64,000 nt of DNA from Grammothele lineata (GCA_002150815.3 NDFF03000017.1:1-64000), one strand, 5' to 3'. Shown: positions 46,461 to 58,359, numbered from the stretch's first letter. Numbers and translations: made by a program. Notes: generated by a model from the letters alone, not told the origin.

Positions 46461-49088
46461 TCAGTGCTTCTCCTCCCCGTCCTTGCCCGGCCTGTCAGGG
46501 TACAGCTGCACCCGCGTTAGCCTCGTCTCCCACTCAACACTCGACGCACACGCACCTTCCCAGGATTAAACAAATTAAGCGGATCGATCGTCCTCTTGAT
46601 GCGCTTCATGAGCTCCACGGTGCCCTCCCCGAGCTCGTCGTACAGATAAGCGCGCTTGCCGATGCCGACGCCGTGCTCGCCCGTGCAGGTGCCGTCGAGG
46701 GCGATGGCGCGCTGGACCATGCGCTTGACGGCGGCTTGGATCGCTTGGGCCTCTTGGTCGTCTTTGAAGAGGAGGGCGGTGTGGAAGTTGCCTGAGCAGA
46801 GTGCGTGTGGGGCGGGGGGTCAGCGCGCGGGAATGAGGGGGGATGGGGAGAGGGGGAAGGGGAGCGCACCGTCGCCGACGTGGCCGAGGATGGTGTAGAG
46901 GATACCGTGCTGGTCGAGGTCTTCCTTGGACTGGTAGATCAGGTCCGGGAGCTTCGATGGCGGAACGCTGACCATGGGCGGCGCGCCGTCCCTCGTCAGC
47001 CTCCTCCTTAGAATCATCACTTTGCGCGCGCGGGCAACTCACCAGACGTCGGTACTCCAAGCCCTGCTCCCGGGCATGAGCGCAAGGCTGGAATAGAGCC
47101 CGTTCTTCCTGTCCATCCAGAGGTCGTTGGCCTCCTTGTCGGACTTTGCGAGCACGAAGCCGGACGAGCCGTGCTTCTGGGAGATCTTCTTGGCGGTGTC
47201 GGCGGCCTCCTGGAGGGCGCGGGGGGTGGGGCCCTGGAACTTGAAGAAGAGGCTGTCCTTCTCGGGCCACTTGCGGGAGGAAAGGCCGTAGAGGTTCGTG
47301 GCGCGCATGAACTGGACGTCCACGAGTTCGACGCATTCTGTGCGCGGGGGTTAGAGGGGGTGGGCAAGAGACGGGGGGAAGGGAGGGGAGGGACGCACGG
47401 ATTCCGACGCCCGAGTTGACGATCTCGGCAACGGCGTCGGCCGCAGCGCGGACATCGGGGAACTGCGCCACGGCGACCGTCGTCGGGAGCAGCGGCGTCA
47501 GCCGCAGCGTCACTAGTGCGGCAAATCGCGGCGAGGAACAGGGAAGAGGGGAGAGGCGGACGTCAGCGCGCGCGGAAGTCAGCTCAAGGTTGGACGGGAA
47601 GGAAGGACGGAGGGCGGGGACGTGCCTTCTGTGACGATGCCGAGGGTGCCCTCGGCTCCGATAAAGAGCTTCGTCGTGTCGAAGCCGGCAGACGACTTGC
47701 GAGCCCGCCGCCGCGTCTTGATCACCTTCCCAGACGGCAGCACCACTGTCTAATCCAGCGCAGACGTCAGCCCGAGCCCCGAGCCCGACGCCGGCATGAC
47801 GCGCGAGCAGCCAAGAGCCAGACAGAGTTTGGGGCACGAACCGCGTTCAGGAACCATTCCCCCTTGGCCGTCCCGTATCGCACTGCGTTTGCTGTTTTCG
47901 TGTTTGTCAGTGGCCGACGGAAGGCATCCGAACAGACTTTGAGGCTTACTGCCGGAACATCCCGTGCTCAACATGCCTCCAATCGTCGCCCCAGGCGCGG
48001 GATCAAGCTACAGGCACGTCATGTCAAGCTTCTCCTTGCCTGAGTTAGGGCTGCCTGTAGAACAAACGAACCGGGAAAAACAGTGGGATGCCTGCACAAG
48101 GACCCGTCAGCCTCTGGACGCGCTTGTGTCTATGACCTCACCGACCCTTCTTCTTCAGCGTCTCGTTCAGGTCCATCCATCGGATCCCTGGCTGACAAAT
48201 CACGTCCGAATTCCCCTCTGTGTGCGAGTCATGTCAGCCTCGTACGCGAGAGACGGCATGCAAGTGCGGCTGACCGTTGATTTCGATAATCTTGTCCATC
48301 CTGGACATGTCAATGCTGATCCCACCGACGGAGGGCTGCAGGTAGATCGTTAGGCGGCTGACAAGCAGGCCTAATAATTGACACTCACCGCGCGGAAGTG
48401 CCCTTCGAGGCTCGTCGCGCCCGAGTACGGGATGACGGGCATCCTGTACTTGACCGCCGTCTTCACAATCTTCACCACGTCCTCCGTCGACGACGGGTAC
48501 ACCACCACGGACGGGTACGACCCTGTGCGCCGCGCCCAGTGTAAGTAACCGCGAGTGAGCCTGCTCCCCGTCTGCACTCCGCTCGAACCACGGCGACGAG
48601 CGAGCGAACGAGCACTCACCAGGATGATAATCGTTCTCCGAGAACCCATGATCCTCCAAATCCTCCACATCCGTCGTCACCGCGTCCGCATCCCCCTCAA
48701 ACAACACCCTCAGCTTCCGAATCGCCTTCTGGAAGTCCTCGGGGGTGCCGTAGCGCGTGTTGAACTCCACCGGGCCCTCCGCCCCCGCTGCTGCGACTAG
48801 GAAGGGGTCGTCTTGAGAATTGCGAGATTGGGAGAGGGCGAAGTAGACGAGGCCTCCGCTGAAGAGCGCCCCTGCGGCGAACGCGAGGGGTGCGCCGGTG
48901 CCCCCAGAGCCAGCGGTGAGCGGAGGAGGCCCGCTCTGGCGCAGAGCCTCGGCGGCGCGTTTGCGGGCGGCGGATGACTTGGCTCGCGTTTGCGACGCGA
49001 CCGCGGATGTTAACGGTCGTGGCCGAGAGGTAGAGGAGGAGAGGAGGGTGCGGCACGAGGCCCTCAGGTTGAGGGTGTTCCGCTGCAT
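46461..49088 (-). CDS. DLD1: D-lactate dehydrogenase (cytochrome), mitochondrial
   Basis: Thirteen exons (48620-49088, 48389-48522, 48275-48335, 48146-48217, 48072-48091, 47950-48007, 47842-47891, 47626-47749, 47399-47512, 47043-47337, 46870-46967, 46556-46791, 46461-46505) encode 591 residues. An Arg/Ser-rich presequence and one helix (about 66-86, [19 protein letters not shown]) suggest anchoring in the inner membrane. FAD-binding blocks are [47 protein letters not shown] and [13 protein letters not shown]; the C-terminal domain has GEHGVGIGK and [10 protein letters not shown]. It oxidises D-lactate to pyruvate and passes electrons to cytochrome c. The usual DPGPGATIGG reads [10 protein letters not shown] here. 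Exon 5 is 20 nt; intron 8 has a GC donor (gcacgt). The gene converges with the HECT gene, 272 bp between stops. Confidence 0.92.
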
Positions 49089-50521
49089 ATTCTAGTACTA
49101 GTACTTTGCGGGGCCGTCCTGGCTGAGGCTGACAAGGGTGAGAACGCGCAACTTCACTGAGGATCGTCGCGCGGTGGTGGGCAAAAGACGGATACCGTGC
49201 GAGCCGGTGGACTCTGGAGCCTAAGGGCGACTTTAGGGCGACACTGACTCGAAATTTGGGACGAGCAGCTTAGCGGGGGGCAGCACGTCAGCGTGTGTGG
49301 AAAGCACGTCGGGTTTACGTCGCAGGCCAGCGGCTGCCCCGCGCCCCGCGAAGGGCGACAGCCGATCACGTCTTCCTTTCCCCACATCCTTTCGGCCCGG
49401 GGATCCGATTCATCCGAAGACCGAAGTGCGAACGGGTCTCCCAGCCTCACTGAAGCTGGGGACGCAACTTTTCGAAGAGCAAGTATTCACAGCCTTTCGA
49501 AGTCCGCTGCGTGTTGGTGGACTTCGAATAACGTAGATGGAGTATACTTAGCTGCGGACACGGCGATCATCTTCCAGGCGCAGCTTAGAAGACCGCAGCG
49601 AGAGGCAGAGGATTTCACCTGATATAAAGCGACTACTTGTGCTTCTTAGATGCTAACATAGAAGTCATGATGGAGCTGGTGTTAGATAGACACATATGGG
49701 TGTTACCCCGAGTTCTTCCTTGCGCATGCCCTGGGGAACTCTAACGATGTTTCTTCACCTTGGACGTCCTCGGAGTTGGGCGGTCGGAAACTCAGAAGGG
49801 GCCGAGCCGGTGGACGCAGAGTAAGTAAAGTCAAAGCTCCGTTGGTATAATCAGCAACTAGACCTCGTGTGAGCTGCATAGATAGATCGAAGCATATAGT
49901 CTATACCATGAGAAGTCGATACGGACGTTACAGAATGAGAGCCGGTAGTCCTGTATGGTATACTAGGGGTTGATGTCAGCTGCGAGGACTGTACGCGTAG
50001 AGAAATTTGGGCACAGTAACTTTTAAAACCGCTCAACGGCCAGAGAAAAATCCCAACGGCAGAAGGCCATGGTGCATGGCTGACATGACGATGCATGTCT
50101 GGTGGCTAACCAGACTGCCCGGTCGGAATAAGTGGACTACTTGAACAGCATGCACAAAAAACAGTCCGTATACAACGCGTGGCTACTCCGACGCGATGTA
50201 CAAGTCACTCACGAGTCACGAAGACAAACTTCCGCCAGGACACTGTTCAAGTTCAAGCTCAAGCTCAAGACCCTTGGCGCCATACCAGCCGCCACGTGGG
50301 CGACACGCGAAGCGTGCCGTTGCGCCGCGCCCGCTCCCACCTCCGTCGGGCGCTCGTCAGAGTCTGGCCGCCTTTCGCCCGCTACCGCTACTCCTCGCTG
50401 AGCTCACGGAACACGCTCAGCCGTTCCTTCCCTCGCATCGTCCTCCTCCTTCTCTCTTCTGTCTCGAAGTACAAGCAAAAGTACAAAGACAAGCGCAGGC
50501 GCACACATAGAAGAGCTCAGG
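49089..50521. other. Intergenic, 1.4 kb, no gene recognised
   Basis: Divergent region between D-lactate dehydrogenase (-) and the K+/H+ exchange-related gene (+). 49500-50200 is comparatively AT-rich. A short run gttcaagttcaagctcaagctcaaga near 50246-50271 is a weak 6-bp repeat. Nothing else was identified. Confidence 0.45.
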
Positions 50522-51901
50522 ATGACCGCCGCGACGACGCTCGCGCGCGCCGCCACGCGCTCCATGCGCATCGTCGCGCTCCCGCTCACGGGCCCGGGCC
50601 CGGGCCCGTCGTCCAAGCCCGCCCCTGCCCCGGGTGGAGGCGCGCCCTCCTCGCAGCGGCAACAACATAAGGCGGAGGAGCATTTGACGTATTACCACTT
50701 CGTCACGCCCCCGGATACGAGGGAAAACTCGTGGACGAAGTGGGCGACGACGAAGGCGGCGGATTTGTGGGCGGGCCTTGGGAAGGCGGAGGAGGGTACT
50801 TGGAAGGTGCGTAACGTCCATTCTCTTTGGGCTGTGTGGAGGCCCTGTGGCTCCTGTGTGAGCTCACTTGGTACTTACGGATGGTAAATTGTGTAGAGGA
50901 GAGCGTTCCTCTACGGGGAACGCCTCGTGGACCGGCTCGATTTCGAGGAGCTCGCGCTCAAGTCGCTCGACCCCGAGCTCGGCCCCAAGCTCTCTGACCT
51001 CGTCCCGCACGCCTCAAAGTCAAAAGAAGCGGCGGGAACGTCTTCTCCCGCCGTGTCCGCCGTACGTCTCGCCCTCTTTGTGTACGAGAGGGCCCAGTCG
51101 CTGACACCTACGCCGCGACAGATCCCTCTCGTCTACCCGCCCTCGGTATGGCCCTCGCCCCTCCCGCCCCTCCGCTCCCTCCTCGCGAAGCGGACACCGA
51201 GGCATAGAAAAGGTGCCATCTTCTGGCTCGCGGTCTCCCCGCTCACCGCACCGTTCATGATCATCCGTGCGTCCTTCCTCTCCTCTCTTTTTGTCTGCCG
51301 CAGGTCTTGAGGCTGACATCACCCCAACTCCGCTCTGTCATCCCTCGTCCCCGATGATGTGTTGCTTGTTGTAGCCATCATCCCGAACTTCCCGTTCTTC
51401 TTCTGCGTGTGGCGCTCGTGGTCGCACTACCAGGGTACGTCCCCCAGTTCCCCCTTCCTGCCCCTCCGTCCGTGAAGACGAGACGGACGAGGGCTGACGC
51501 ACCCCTCCCTGCCGCCCCTGCCACCCTACCATATAGCGTACAAAGCCTCGCAGTACCTCTCCTCCTTCCTCACCCAAGGCGCCATCGTCCCCGAGGCAAG
51601 CACCGCCCTCGACGCCGTCTACGCCAAGTACGCTCCCTCTTCCGCCCCCGTCCCCGCCTCGGCGCACGCACCCCAGCCTAGCTCAGACGCAGACGCGGAA
51701 GAACAAAGCGAGCGAGAGGCGGAAAGAGAAGGCGAGCGCGACCCGCAGCTGCTCCTCACGAAAGAAGCCGTGCCCGAGCTCCAGGCCGCGCTCGGGCTCC
51801 CCGCGGACTCGACGTTCGCCGCGGACGTGTACCGCGCGCTCGAGCAGGCGCGCTTGCGCGTGCGGGGCCCAGACGCGGAGGGGAAGGGTGGGGGGTCGTG
51901 A
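50522..51901 (+). CDS. Mitochondrial K+/H+ exchange-related protein (Mit_KHE1 family)
   Basis: Exons 50522-50806, 50897-51061, 51122-51266, 51375-51434 and 51537-51901 encode 339 residues. The N-terminus (RAATRSMRIVALPL) suits a mitochondrial presequence. Family features are YYHF…WTKWATTKAADLWAGLGKAEEGTWKRRAFLYGERLVDRLDFEELALKSLD, then the hydrophobic FWLAVSPLTAPFMIIRPIIPNFPFFFCVWRSWSHYQAYKAS, which probably contacts or spans the inner membrane. Yeast members (such as Ydl183c/Mrx19) affect mitochondrial potassium/proton exchange. The C-terminus carries an acidic Glu/Arg-rich insert (about residues 260-285) before TKEAVPELQAALGLP. The ATG is supported by the presequence and absence of an upstream in-frame ATG nearby. 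Confidence 0.85.
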
Positions 51902-52563
51902 TCGGCTTGTGTGCGGGGTAGGGTAGGGAGGGGAGTGGGTCAGGGTGCTTTGGGGGTTCGGCGGTTCTGTGGTTCTGGACTGGAAGTGTGGGCTGACGGG
52001 CGGGCGGGCTGACGGCGGGGCCAGGACGGACGGACGGACGGAGACACGCAGTCTTGCGCGCTGACAGTAGATGCATACATTATCAAACACGTACTCGTAG
52101 ACATGTACCCGTGGCATGTGATCAGTGCTCTCTTCTCTGGTTTGCGGCATGTGCGGTTGTGCGTTTTTCTGGGGGGAAGGGGCGCTTTTTCGCCCTAGAG
52201 ACAGACGGTGGGCGCATTTGGTGGTATGTACGGCGGTTGTTCAGGCCGTGGGCGTACTGGTACACGGTACACGTTGCTCGTGTCGGGATTCCAAACCAGT
52301 CAGCCGCACGCTCCGACTAATGGAACGTCGCGTAGGGACCCTCATGTGAAGTGAGGCAGAGGTAAAACAACAGTGATTGACGGAGCACGAGCACGAGATG
52401 TGGCTAGCTAGAGTGCACAGGGACCGGAGCAAAAACCCAGACGACGAGGCCCTATATACAAACGATGGAGAGATGCGTACGCACACGGCGGGGTGCGGCT
52501 GACGGAGGCGAACGCGGTGCGGGGCAGCCGTGTATCGCGCACCCCAGAGAAGAACACGCACCG
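51902..52563. other. Convergent 3' region, no gene recognised
   Basis: Separates two convergent genes. It contains a short (acgg)n-like run (52025-52040) and G-rich stretches just after the upstream stop codon. No RNA gene or further coding region was identified. Confidence 0.45.
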
Positions 52564-54429
52564 CTAGCCTTCCTCTTCCTCATCCTCAGCCTCACCGTCA
52601 GCCTCCCCGTCCTCTCCCTCCCCTTCTTCATCATCCCCTTCCTCCCCTTCCTCTTCCTCCTCCTCCTCATCATCATACTCCTCCTCCCCCTCCTCCTCAA
52701 CCCACACCAGCCTCTCCGCCCGCTCGTCCCAACACCACTCCGGCCTCGCTCCCCTCCCCTCCCTCGCATCCCGCTCCTCCTCCTCCCTCCGCCACCGCGC
52801 GCTCTCCTCCTCCATCTGTCGCGCGAGGGCGTCCCCTGCCGCATCGCGCCCCGCGTCGTCGACTTCCCAGAGGCGGATCCGGGCGTGAAGGGTGCGCCGG
52901 TGCGTGGCGAGGCGCGCGAGGGAGGGGGAGGGGATGCCGGAGATGCGCAGGGTGTGCAGGGTGGGGAGGATCGGGAGTGTGGTTGGTGGGGACGTGCCGT
53001 TGAGACCGTTGACCTTCACCTCGGGATCGAGAGCGCGGCCTTTGCCTTTGCCTTTATCCAGTTTCCTCCTCTGTCCGTCTGTGCCCTTCTCACCCACCTG
53101 GCCTTCGCCCTCCTCCCCCTCCTCATCAGCCGCCATAGGGATGTTCTCAAAAAGCACCTCAAACGCGTCCTCGCGCACCCTCCCGGGCCCGAACGCGACC
53201 TCCAACCTCCTCAGCCTCCTCGCACTCGCAAGCAACGCGCGCCAGCCCTCCGTCCTGCACGTGAGCGACGCAACAGCCAGTTTCTCCAGCCGTGGGAACT
53301 TCGGGCGTATCGCTGTTGTCGTTGCCGTAGGGGTGGAACTCGCTAACGGGGGCGGGGCAGCGAGGTACTCGAGCAGGGGCGTGTAGTCCTCTTCCTCAGT
53401 GTCGAGCTCGAGGCTCAGCGCGCGCACGTTCGGCGCGTCGATCGTCCGGAAGAGCTTCACGAGGTAGCCCGGCTCGAGGTCGTGCAGGTCCACTTCCTCC
53501 AGCTGAGGGAGGTGCACCGGGTCCGCTGCAGGCGGAAGCGCGTGCGGGGGCGGGAGGGGGCCTGGGGCGGACGGGTCGGGGGGGTCGGCGCCCCACCAGT
53601 CGATGCCGTCGTAGGGGGCGCTGGCCGGGGGGTGGGCGCGGGGGCCGGAGTAGTGGAGGGAGAGGCGGCGGAGGCGGGGGGAGGAGCGGAGCATGGCGCG
53701 CCAGAGGGAGAAGGGCATGCGGACGTCGTCGGAGTGGAGGGCGAACTCGATCGAGGAGAGGTCGGAGAGGAAGGGGGAGGCGGGCCAGGGGAGGTTGACG
53801 CCCTGGAGGACGATGTGCTGGAGGGAGGGGAGGTCGCCGGCGAAGACGACGACGGGCGGGGGGCCGATGGCGTTGAAGAGGCGTTCGGGGGTGCCCCAGT
53901 CCTGGACGTGCCAGAGCTGGAGGAGGCGGAGGTTGCGGGCGGAGCCGCAGTTGCCGAGGACGCGGCGGGCGGCGGCTTTGCATTCGAGGTCGGCGACCTT
54001 GAGGTGGAACTCGCGCCAGCGGGAGATGTGCTTGACGAGCTCGTCAAAGACCTTGAAAAAGTCGTCGCGGAAGAGGAGGTCCGGGCGGACTTTGTAGGTC
54101 TGCTCGGAGCATGTGTCGACGTAGATGTCGAGGAGGGCGTTGGGATTGCTGCGGGACGCGCGTGCGATGTAGATGGGGGCGCGGTCAAAATGGGCCTTGG
54201 TGCGGAAGTGAATGAGGGACCAGAGGGTGGGGTTGTTGACGGCGACGTCGCGCCAATGGCGGCAGACGTGGGAGAGGACGACCTCTGGGGTGGGCTGAGT
54301 GGGGTCGCGGTCGTCTGGGAGGGGCTGGGAGAAGGTGATGAGCTCAAAGATGGAGCGGAGGAGCTCTATGGGGAGTTGGTGTATGGGAGCGGCGGCCATG
54401 CAGGAACCAATGGAGAGATAGAGTTGCAT
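52564..54429 (-). CDS. F-box protein with LRR-like body and acidic tail
   Basis: A single exon of 621 codons. An F-box-like motif at about residues 17-70 (IHQLPIELLRSIFELI…VLSHVCRHWRDVAVNNPTLWSLI) is the form common in large mushroom F-box families and would bind Skp1. The middle holds irregular leucine-rich segments (LPSLQHIVLQGVNLPW, LPQLEEVDLHDLEPGYLVKL, FPRLEKLAVASL) for substrate binding. The last 45 residues are almost only Glu, Asp and Gly, encoded by a purine-rich strand (52564-52700) that would be prone to length change. A basic KGKGKG stretch lies before LPILPTLHTLRISG. It is probably a substrate receptor in an SCF ubiquitin ligase; substrate unknown. ATG 54429 or the in-frame ATG at 54399 could be the start. 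Confidence 0.85.
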   Translation of the reverse strand: MQLYLSIGSCMAAAPIHQLPIELLRSIFELITFSQPLPDDRDPTQPTPEVVLSHVCRHWRDVAVNNPTLWSLIHFRTKAHFDRAPIYIARASRSNPNALLDIYVDTCSEQTYKVRPDLLFRDDFFKVFDELVKHISRWREFHLKVADLECKAAARRVLGNCGSARNLRLLQLWHVQDWGTPERLFNAIGPPPVVVFAGDLPSLQHIVLQGVNLPWPASPFLSDLSSIEFALHSDDVRMPFSLWRAMLRSSPRLRRLSLHYSGPRAHPPASAPYDGIDWWGADPPDPSAPGPLPPPHALPPAADPVHLPQLEEVDLHDLEPGYLVKLFRTIDAPNVRALSLELDTEEEDYTPLLEYLAAPPPLASSTPTATTTAIRPKFPRLEKLAVASLTCRTEGWRALLASARRLRRLEVAFGPGRVREDAFEVLFENIPMAADEEGEEGEGQVGEKGTDGQRRKLDKGKGKGRALDPEVKVNGLNGTSPPTTLPILPTLHTLRISGIPSPSLARLATHRRTLHARIRLWEVDDAGRDAAGDALARQMEEESARWRREEEERDAREGRGARPEWCWDERAERLVWVEEEGEEEYDDEEEEEEEGEEGDDEEGEGEDGEADGEAEDEEEEG

Positions 54430-55084
54430 AGAGCGAGTGGACGGGGGCTGCGAGCGGGAGATACGGGTGAGCGGGCGCGAGACAAGAGAGTGGAGGGGAG
54501 AGACGTACCTGGAGATGGGAGAACGGGGAGGAGGAGAGGTCGGCGGGATCGGGGGAGAGGGAGGAGATGAGGGGGTGAAGCGAAGAGGGGTTGAGAGGAG
54601 ATGGAGGCGGGGGATCGTGGGACAACGGCTTGCCCGAATGGCGGATGACAGGTTCGAATCCGGATCGAGGACGCAGCATCGTTGCCGACTCCTCTCCGAC
54701 TGCCGCGGGCTCGCAAACGTGCGCGTGGGCGGGCGGGCGCGGGCGGGGAAAGCGGACTACGCTCGCAGCGGTGCGCTGGACAGCGAGCACTCACGGGCTG
54801 GCAGGGCTGGAGGAGAGCGAGGGATTCGAGGGAGACGCGGAGGGCGAGAGGGTCGCTGTAAATACCAGCCCCGCTCAGATCCTGATCGAGATCGCCGATC
54901 GCCCCTTGCCGCATCGGGCCATGCTAGCCCCGGCCCGCCCCATGCCGCCCCTCTCCTCCAGCCCTCCTTCCAACGCGCTCGTCAGCCGCGCTCAAGTCGA
55001 CGCCCTGCAAGCCAGCCCAGCAACGCGCGCGAGGGCAGATGGCAGCTGGAGCCAGCCGCGGCGGTCAGCCTCCCCCGCGCGCCT

Positions 55085-55600
55085 CGTCCAGCCCTTCTAA
55101 TTGAATCCTATCGCCGTGACCCTTCTCCCAGCGCCTTCCTCTTCTCCTTCGCCTTTCCCTTCCACGCCCGAGCCCTCCAGCGCACTGCCCGCCCGCCTCA
55201 GCCCTCCTCTGCACCCCGTCCGACACACGTTCTCTTGCGGCCCTACCCCTCCTCTCCGCCGCATCGTCCCATCATCACCAGACAAGGGCGCGCACAGCAC
55301 CATCGACAACTAGTCCAGCGCCAGAACGCCCACATCAGACTCTCCTCTCTTCTGCTCCCGCACGTCCTCGTGTACTGCGGGGGGCCGCTGAGTTTCGTCC
55401 CCTATCCCCCCTCCCAACGTCATCAGGCCGTCGGCATCCCTCCCTCCTCAGACTCTCCACCCCGCGGCTCGCTCGTACTTATCTGTTTTCTGTTTGTCGC
55501 TCTTTCTCCTCTCTGCTGATTTGCGTCCAGCACAAGCCCTATCTATACCCCCCCGCTGCGCTCGCGCTCTGTCCCCTCGCCCTTCTCCCGCCCTCCCAGC
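55085..55600 (+). promoter_or_regulatory. Pyrimidine-rich tract, candidate plus-strand promoter
   Basis: About 500 bp of mostly C and T on the plus strand, with few purine runs. In fungi such CT-rich DNA often lies immediately upstream of transcription starts on the coding strand. The nearest downstream ATG is at 55606, after a weak tctatac at 55542-55548. There is no confirmed gene behind it. Confidence 0.3.
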
Positions 55601-58291
55601 ACCCAATGATACCAAGTCACCAACCGCCAACCACCAACGAAACACCCCCGCCCGCGCCCCAGCATCACCCAGTCGACCCCTCCCTTCCGCGCTCTTCGGA
55701 TCGCGCGCCCTGCGCCCACAGGCCTCCCCCGCACACTAGTGACCCCGTCCGCAGCGCCCGGCCCTCGTCCTGTCAGGCTGTCACCCCCAACGCTATTCTC
55801 GGACTCCGCACAGCGCCCGGTCTAGCCTCCCTCGAATTCGAAGGGCTCCTCCTCGGCCTCCCGTACGTTGCGTCTCCTACTGGGGCTGACGGTCGACTGG
55901 CCGCGTTGCCACTGGTCACTGGCAAACAAGAGGGCTCTTGATCAACAGTCCGGAGCGTCTTGTGCCATCACTCTCTAGCTGGCCTCTATCGCGCCTCGTG
56001 GCCGTCACGGTGGCGAACCCATTCGCGCATTATCCGCCGTCGAGTGGGCTTCTGACTGACCGCTTGGTACTGCTCCCGCGCGAGGGCAGCTCGCCGCGGC
56101 GCGGGATTGGCCGCGTTCAAAACCGAGGTGACGCGGAGTGGCTTCGGTTCGCGATCGAGCGAGCGGCTGAAGCTTCGCGCGCGAGGAGGCTGACGTCGGA
56201 CCCCAAACGGGTATTATTGGCAGACCGGGCGGCGCTGACGCGGATAGGCCGTCCGTGGCCAATCGCGAGGCAAACGACTAGCTGGCGTGCGTGACGTCGA
56301 TGTCTAGCTACGTAGGTGGCCTTGCAATTGGCCAGGTACGCTGCAGCTGCGTGCTCGGACCTGCGACGACGTTGCCTTTCTGGCTGGCCATGGACACCAA
56401 GCTATATGCACCCGCCTCCGCCTCTTACTCAGTCGCCGCGCTCGCAAGGACTATACAGGACGGCTCTCCCGCCGACAGACGTCGACGCGCTAGCTGTAGA
56501 CCTGTTCATGGTCAAGTTCTCGTACGTACAAACCCCTCCAACGTTAACGCGCCGCGCCCGGCCGTTAGCTCCCGCCTCCAAGCCGCTTCTCCCGCTGGCT
56601 CGTTCGCCCGCTCGTTCGCTGGTCGTGGACGGTGGCGCGCAAGTGTTGTGCCAGGACGGGGATAGAACGTTCTGGATCTCGTAATCGCCTCCCCCAAGCT
56701 TCGAATGCGCGCTGGCGGCTGCGTGCACGAAGTCACTTGCGGCCGCGCCAGCAAGTCAGTGGGTCAACAAAGATGAGCGTGTCACTGAGTGCTGGCGTTT
56801 CGTAGCCGTTCAAACTGTGCGCTGTACTGTATCGGGGTGCGCGCGCGTCCAGCTGCGGGTACGAGCCCGCTGCCTGACGCCGACGCCGACGCCAGACTCG
56901 AGCTCGAGCTCGTCCTCTCTTCGCTGTTCTCTTCAAGGCTTCAATTCCTCCAGCGGTGAAGCCGCATCGCCCAAACCAAACCCCTCAAGACCCAAAGAAC
57001 CAAGAACCAAAAAACCGAATACTCGTACTTACGAAAGAACTTAAAGTCGGCTTTGCCGACCGCGTCCGAACGCCGAACGCCGTCCGACGCGCTGCGCTCC
57101 CGCGACCCTGTCTTCTCTTCTCCCGCGCAGGACTGTCAGTGGCCATACGACGCGACGTTGACAGGAGTAGGCCGCCCGTTTGGCGCTGGGGTTATAGGGG
57201 CCTTCCTCCGTGGCCAGAGGACGCGATGGATTCACATTAACCTGGACTCCCTGGGTTGTCTTTCGGTCGTTCGGGATGGAACTCTGGGCTCTGGACTCTG
57301 AACTCTATGGAGGCGGGAGAAGCTAAGTAGTCGGTGGCGCTTCTCGCCGCAGGGGAAGGGTTGCCGCAAACGTTAATGACTGCGCTCTACTTACCACGAG
57401 GCACGTCTAGTACTACTGGACGACGGTACCGCCTTAGGCGCCCTTGCTACGCTTGCACACGCCCTTCGTAGTAGCTGAACGCGAAACAGATATCGTTCTG
57501 GTACGAGATACCCGTCTTGCAAGGCAACCCCCGTCCTACTCGCCGAACGGGCCCGTATTACAAGCTTGACCTACATAACGCGTCCGGCGCGACTCGAAGC
57601 CCACAGTCCATACAGAGCCACCATTCCATACCTCTCCGCACGTTCCTACGCACGAGAAGGACAGGAGAAGACATCTGCATCTCGCATCCAGCTCGGAACC
57701 TGCCGCGGGCTCGCCACACGCTCGCGGGGCAGTACTCACTGTACCGAAGCACGAAGTACGAACCGCCGCGGTTCTCGCGCTGAACCTAGGCGTTCGCGCT
57801 CACTTCTGACTCGCACGTCCTCCTGGCCCTGCGCTCCTCTACATGCACAACGACCCGCCCTGCCCTGGGTCCGGTGGCGTTCCTTTACGCCACGCGCCAC
57901 GGGAGGGCTCGCGATTGGGAGACGGGGCGGGATAATCCTACGTACTGATACTGCTAGCGCGATCGTGGCGTTCGAAGGACGCCCTGCGAACGGCGGGTGC
58001 GGGGCGGGTGCCGGGTCACCTGGTTCGGGTGGGCGTTGCGCGCGTTGGTGGTGTGTGCGTGTGTGTGTATGCCTATGCTATGTAGACGCTTTATGGGTGT
58101 GCGGGTATGTGGGTATGTGGGGTGAGGGTGTTAGGCGTTGCTCTGGTGTACGCGGTGCAATGCAATCTTGACGTTGACGTTGACGGCGAGGAGGATGTCT
58201 GGGTCGCACAGCATGCTGCTGCACGCACGCAGCCCAAGAAAGAGAATCTTGCAAAGGTCAAGTAGACAGCAACAAACGACAGCAAAGAGAC

Positions 58292-58342
58292 ACCCCTCTC
58301 CTCTCCTCCTCTCCTCCCCTCCTCTCCCCCCTCCTCCCTCTC
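58292..58342. repeat. CCT/CTC pyrimidine microsatellite
   Basis: Runs of cctctcctctcctcctctcc just past the stop codon of the RNA triphosphatase gene (stop at 58360 on the minus strand). It would be purine-rich in that gene's 3' untranslated region. Confidence 0.6.
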
Positions 58343-58359
58343 GACGGAGCACGCTATGA

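Larger units (their letters stand above)
54430..58359. other. 3.9-kb stretch with no well-supported gene
   Basis: Long open frames occur on both strands, but they are low-complexity (Arg/Ser/Pro-rich) with no domains. 55085-55600 is a strong pyrimidine-rich tract. After it, ATG 55606 opens a 111-codon frame ending with a potential donor (gtacgt at 55863), but I cannot build further exons. 56880-58060 is GC-rich and broken by stops. A T-loop-like ggttcgaatcc at 54650-54660 does not belong to a foldable tRNA. Confidence 0.4.

Noticed and set aside
54640..54675. tRNA T-loop-like ggttcgaatcc
   Set aside because: The flanking bases do not form a five-pair T stem, and no acceptor, D or anticodon arms fit around it on either strand.
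54437..55519. 360-codon open frame on the plus strand
   Set aside because: Runs through the F-box upstream region and the CT-rich tract with low-complexity composition and no domain.
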